The translations under genes were made by a program, and so were the position numbers. Shown one piece after another: positions 60,862 through 64,000 of a stretch of 64,000 nucleotides of DNA. The notes beneath the pieces are model-generated. The model saw only the letters and a program-made list of their open reading frames with translations. It did no database searches and had not been told where the DNA came from. How positions within the stretch are numbered: position 1 is the stretch's first letter; every line of letters starts with the position of its first letter. The stretch is from Cenococcum geophilum 1.58 (taxonomy: Eukaryota > Ascomycota > Dothideomycetes > Gloniales > Gloniaceae), in assembly GCA_001692895.1 (NCBI GenBank), contig KV748181.1, positions 4,035,640-4,099,639 of the forward strand, in the 5' to 3' direction.

Positions 60862-61343
60862 CTGTTGTTGCTAAAATATTGTAAACTCGTGCCGGAGTAA
60901 GCCCAATCACCCCCTACTAATATCAAAACTATATACCCCCTATAGCGCCACTAATATAGCTTTATAGTTTATAAATAGAGGCCTACTTTATAGCTCTATT
61001 CTAAGACTATAAAATAAGCCCTTATTTATATAATTTAGGGCTGTTTTGGTGGAGTTATAAGGGGTGCTTGTTTTAGGAGGTCGAGGGTCGGATTAGTCAG
61101 CGCAGAGCCTCAAATTACGTTTTTTAGCCGTCATAAAGCACCCTATATAATTCCACCAATATTAGTCCAATTTATATAAATAAAGGCTTATTTTATAGCC
61201 CTAGAATAGAGATATAAAGTAGGCCTCTATTTATAAACTATAAAGCTATATTAGTGGCGCTATATGGGGTATATAGTTTTGATATTGGTAGGGAGTGCGC
61301 GGGCTTACTCCGGCGCGAGTTCACGATATTTCAGCAACAACAG
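60862..61343. mobile_element. Foldback miniature element (MITE-D)
   Basis: 482 bp with two 207-bp inverted arms (60862-61068 and 61137-61343), start CTGTTGTTGCT, central 68 bp without RIP changes, flanked by TA at 60860-60861 and 61344-61345. Ends differ from the ACGT group. Confidence 0.85.
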
Positions 61344-63615
61344 TACAAATTCCGCCTAAAATAATACTATCGCTGCGTATAATAGGGATACACCTAATCC
61401 ATATACGTAGTACAGGTGTGCTACGGTCACTATATAGGCCCCTATAATATAAAACACTACTTAAATTAAGATTAAATAAAATGTATAAACTGCCATTAAA
61501 GTATATATAAGGCGTAGGAGAGAGAAGACTATATTAAATATAGGAGACGGAAGGTAAGGGCTTAATGGCTATAGGAATAACTGCACGCTTGGTTATATAA
61601 ATAGAAATAATAGGTAATAAGCTAGGGGGACGTAGGTGCCTTTCTAGCGTTTCCTACTTTTAATACTAAGGGGCTAGGCTAGCCATCCTAAGCCTTAACA
61701 GGCTAGAAGTGACGCCGCGCGATATTACTAAACTAAATAGGAATATAATGGTTATAGGGGATATAAGGGAGAGAACGCCCTATAGGAAGACCCTTATAGA
61801 TAATAATAGCAAGCTTAAGACTAGAATAATTAAGAATTAGACTTAGCGTAGTAAATATAACATTTATAGCCAACCTATAAAGGGTATATAGCCGATTAGT
61901 AAGAATAGGGGAAGAACCGGAGATAATAATAGATTTAGATATAAAAGCGCTAGTATAAATATAAGATATAGGAATAGAAAGCTCTATATAAAATAAGTAG
62001 TAACTAGGGTGTAGATATAAGAGATAGAAGTTCTAAATATCCTAGAAAAAGTAGGAATAGAAGAAGTAAGGAACGAAGGAGAGACGAAGGACCCCCGCTA
62101 GGGGTTCGCTACCTATCTATTATATAGTATAACTGCGGCAATATAAATTACCATCTTGTAAGGCCCCTACTAGATAGTCTAGACCTAGAGAAATACTATA
62201 TCCTTGCTATATAAGAGCCATATTATAATACCTATATATAATTAATATACTGCCCTAAGGATTTTAGCTCCTATATAAACTAAAAGCAGCTATATACGTG
62301 TGCTTTATAATTAGTAAGGCTATTAGCCTATTCTTATAGTTATAGCAGGTAGTTAACCTAGATATTATAGTTATAATAATTTAGATATATAGGGGACCGG
62401 TATAAATTATTAATGTATATAACTTTAGGGTTAAAGGGGTCCCACAAATAGAGAATATTATATTGGTAATAAGCTTACTAGAAGCTAAAGGTATAGAGTT
62501 TATTCTATTAGGAGATATAAACCTCTACTATCCGCAATAGGAGGGTATCTATATTGCTACTAAATAATAGATAAAGTGCTTACTAAAAGCTATAGATATC
62601 TAGGGCCTTAAGCTAGCTACCCTCTTAGGAGCAATTATATGGTAATAAGGCACCGCTAGAAGTATAATTAACCTTATATTTATAACGAAGGCCTATACTA
62701 GAGACTTAAAAGGTATAACCCTAAAGAAGAATAGGCACTTACTTTAGACCATATCCCTATCCAGATATAGCTAGATCTAGATATTAAGGCGTAATTAAAT
62801 AGTAAAAGATATGTAATAAGGAAGCTTAAAATAAATAGCTTCCTTAGTTTAGTTAAACAACAACTTTAAAACCTAGAAGAAATCCATCTAATACTAAACA
62901 AGCGAGGCTTATTAGCTACCCCTAAGGAAATTGACTGGGGACTGGAAAGAATCTAGGCTAAAAGAGTATTACCTAGTCTTAAAACTAGGCCCTTATATAT
63001 AATACATATAGTCCGCATAATGTGCGGTTCTTATTACTAGCTAATAACGAGCAAGAAGGAAATATATAAGTAGCCATAACCCTAAAGATAAGAGACGCTA
63101 TAAAGATATAAGAAACCAGTTAAAGAATACCCTAAAAAAGAAATAAGGAATAACTAGAGACGGTTTATAAACGAGCATGCCTTTAACCTAAGCCTCCCCT
63201 ATAATAAGGGCCTTTGGGCTATAGCGAAATAGATAAAGAAAAAGGTAGGACGCCTAGTAGAAGTCCTATATTTACCGCCTTTATAAAAAGTAGGGGAATT
63301 ATAGGCTACTAATAATAATAATAATAAGGTAAAGATCCTTATAGAAAGATTCTTCCCCTAACCGGCTCTAGTAGACCTTAGTAACATTATAGGTAAAATA
63401 CTAGTAACTCGCCTATAGGTTAATAGCGATATAATAATAAAGGAAATAGTTAGAACTATTAGCCGCCTTTTAAATAATATAGTACTAGGACTAGATAGGA
63501 TTTTAAATAAGGCCCTAAAGACCTATAGACTATTTATAGCACCTTAGCTTATAGATATAGCTAGAGTATACTTTATTATAGGCTACTACCTATAACTTAA
63601 AAGATCTATTATTAG

Positions 63616-63732
63616 GTGACGATAGGGGCACGAACGTATATATATTAGTTACTAAGCCCGTTAAACCATTCGGTTCAACACTATACCTTTTTAGCTAGTT
63701 GCGTTCATTTAGCTTAGCGGGCAATCGTTACA
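63616..63732. mobile_element. Possible small insertion in LINE RT
   Basis: About 115 bases with short inverted ends (GTGACGAT / ATCGTTAC) and normal CpA content interrupt a LINE frame that resumes after it. Too short to classify; no clear target duplication. Confidence 0.35.
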
Positions 63733-64000
63733 TCTATAATGACGTTTATTTTATAAAAAGAAGGTAAAGTAGATTACTTAATCCTAGGAAGCTACTACTC
63801 CATTGCCTTAGAAAATACCTTTAGTAAGATCTTAGAAAGGATAATAGCGGACCGTATAGTAGATACGGCTAAGGAATACGCCTTACTACTATAAAGTTAA
63901 ATAGGGGTAAGAAAGAACCGCTTAACACTATTAGCACTTACGCTACTTACTACCACTATTAAATCTGCATAGACAATGCGAAGGGACTTTATAGTATTAA

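Larger units (their letters stand above)
60119..64000 (+). mobile_element. Tad-like LINE, 5' and middle part, runs off the window
   Basis: ORF1 frames start near the ATG at 60119 and include YLRSRDIRVTLKD and GERIGIKVLYKDYPVKVL. An AP-endonuclease-type part reads IEFILLGDINLYYP near 62495-62530. RT begins near 63750 with SYYSIALENTFSKILERIIADR and continues QIGVRKNRLTLLALTLLTT to the window end. The order ORF1, endonuclease, RT and the absence of LTRs fit a Tad/I-clade LINE. Heavily RIP-mutated. MITE-D splits ORF1 and a ~115-bp insert splits the start of RT. Confidence 0.8.

Noticed and set aside
63655-63700. tRNA-like B-box (GGTTCAAC) in the LINE insert
   Set aside because: No matching A-box or cloverleaf could be drawn.
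13680-64000. Possible Starship giant mobile element
   Set aside because: No captain-type (DUF3435) recombinase was recognised; the only YR domain follows an RT and belongs to a retrotransposon.

Overview
The window looks like nuclear DNA of a filamentous ascomycete (Pezizomycotina). Genes carry short GT-AG introns of 46-199 nt with CTAAC-type branch sites, there is a fungal-specific transcription factor, and the second half shows the C-to-T/G-to-A decay typical of repeat-induced point mutation (RIP). Order and family are not resolved. There are no rRNA, tRNA or CRISPR features.

Region 1 (1-13.67 kb) is ordinary gene-bearing sequence. It holds the 3' part of a fungal transcription factor, a decayed D-2-hydroxyacid dehydrogenase pseudogene, an intact five-exon short-chain dehydrogenase, a PHO8-type alkaline phosphatase, the RNA polymerase III subunit RPC6/RPC34 (minus strand), two doubtful small ORFs, and an MDR-family NADPH oxidoreductase (minus strand). 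No joint pathway is evident.

Region 2 (13.68-21.74 kb) is a copia retrotransposon (copia-1, TSD gcgta) inserted between the MDR gene and a BTB/POZ gene. The BTB gene is itself broken by an antisense solo LTR of the same family (TSD gtgcc). Copia-1 carries three TA-flanked miniature elements, two of them stacked in its 3' LTR.

Region 3 (21.74-33.95 kb) is a minus-strand retrotransposon with reverse transcriptase followed by a tyrosine recombinase. Its terminal repeats follow the split order A1-ORFs-B1-A2-B2 of PAT/Ngaro-like (DIRS order) elements. A short non-autonomous LTR element (TRIM-1, TSD cttaa) sits inside its RT, and a 5.4-kb copia (copia-2, TSD gttac) sits inside repeat A1.

Region 4 (33.95-64 kb) is a pile of RIP-degraded elements: a chromovirus-like gypsy (minus), a copia remnant (minus), copia-3 (TSD cctac) nested in an older relative, gypsy RT and gag fragments (minus), two Tad-like LINE copies (the second runs off the window), a second TRIM (TSD gtcta), and more TA-flanked foldback elements. 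Two stretches contain ambiguous bases (N).

Small elements (TRIM-1, MITEs) are largely free of RIP while their hosts are saturated, so they either arrived later or escaped because they are short. Five sets of paired or matched LTRs with 5-bp duplications allow the insertion order to be read directly.
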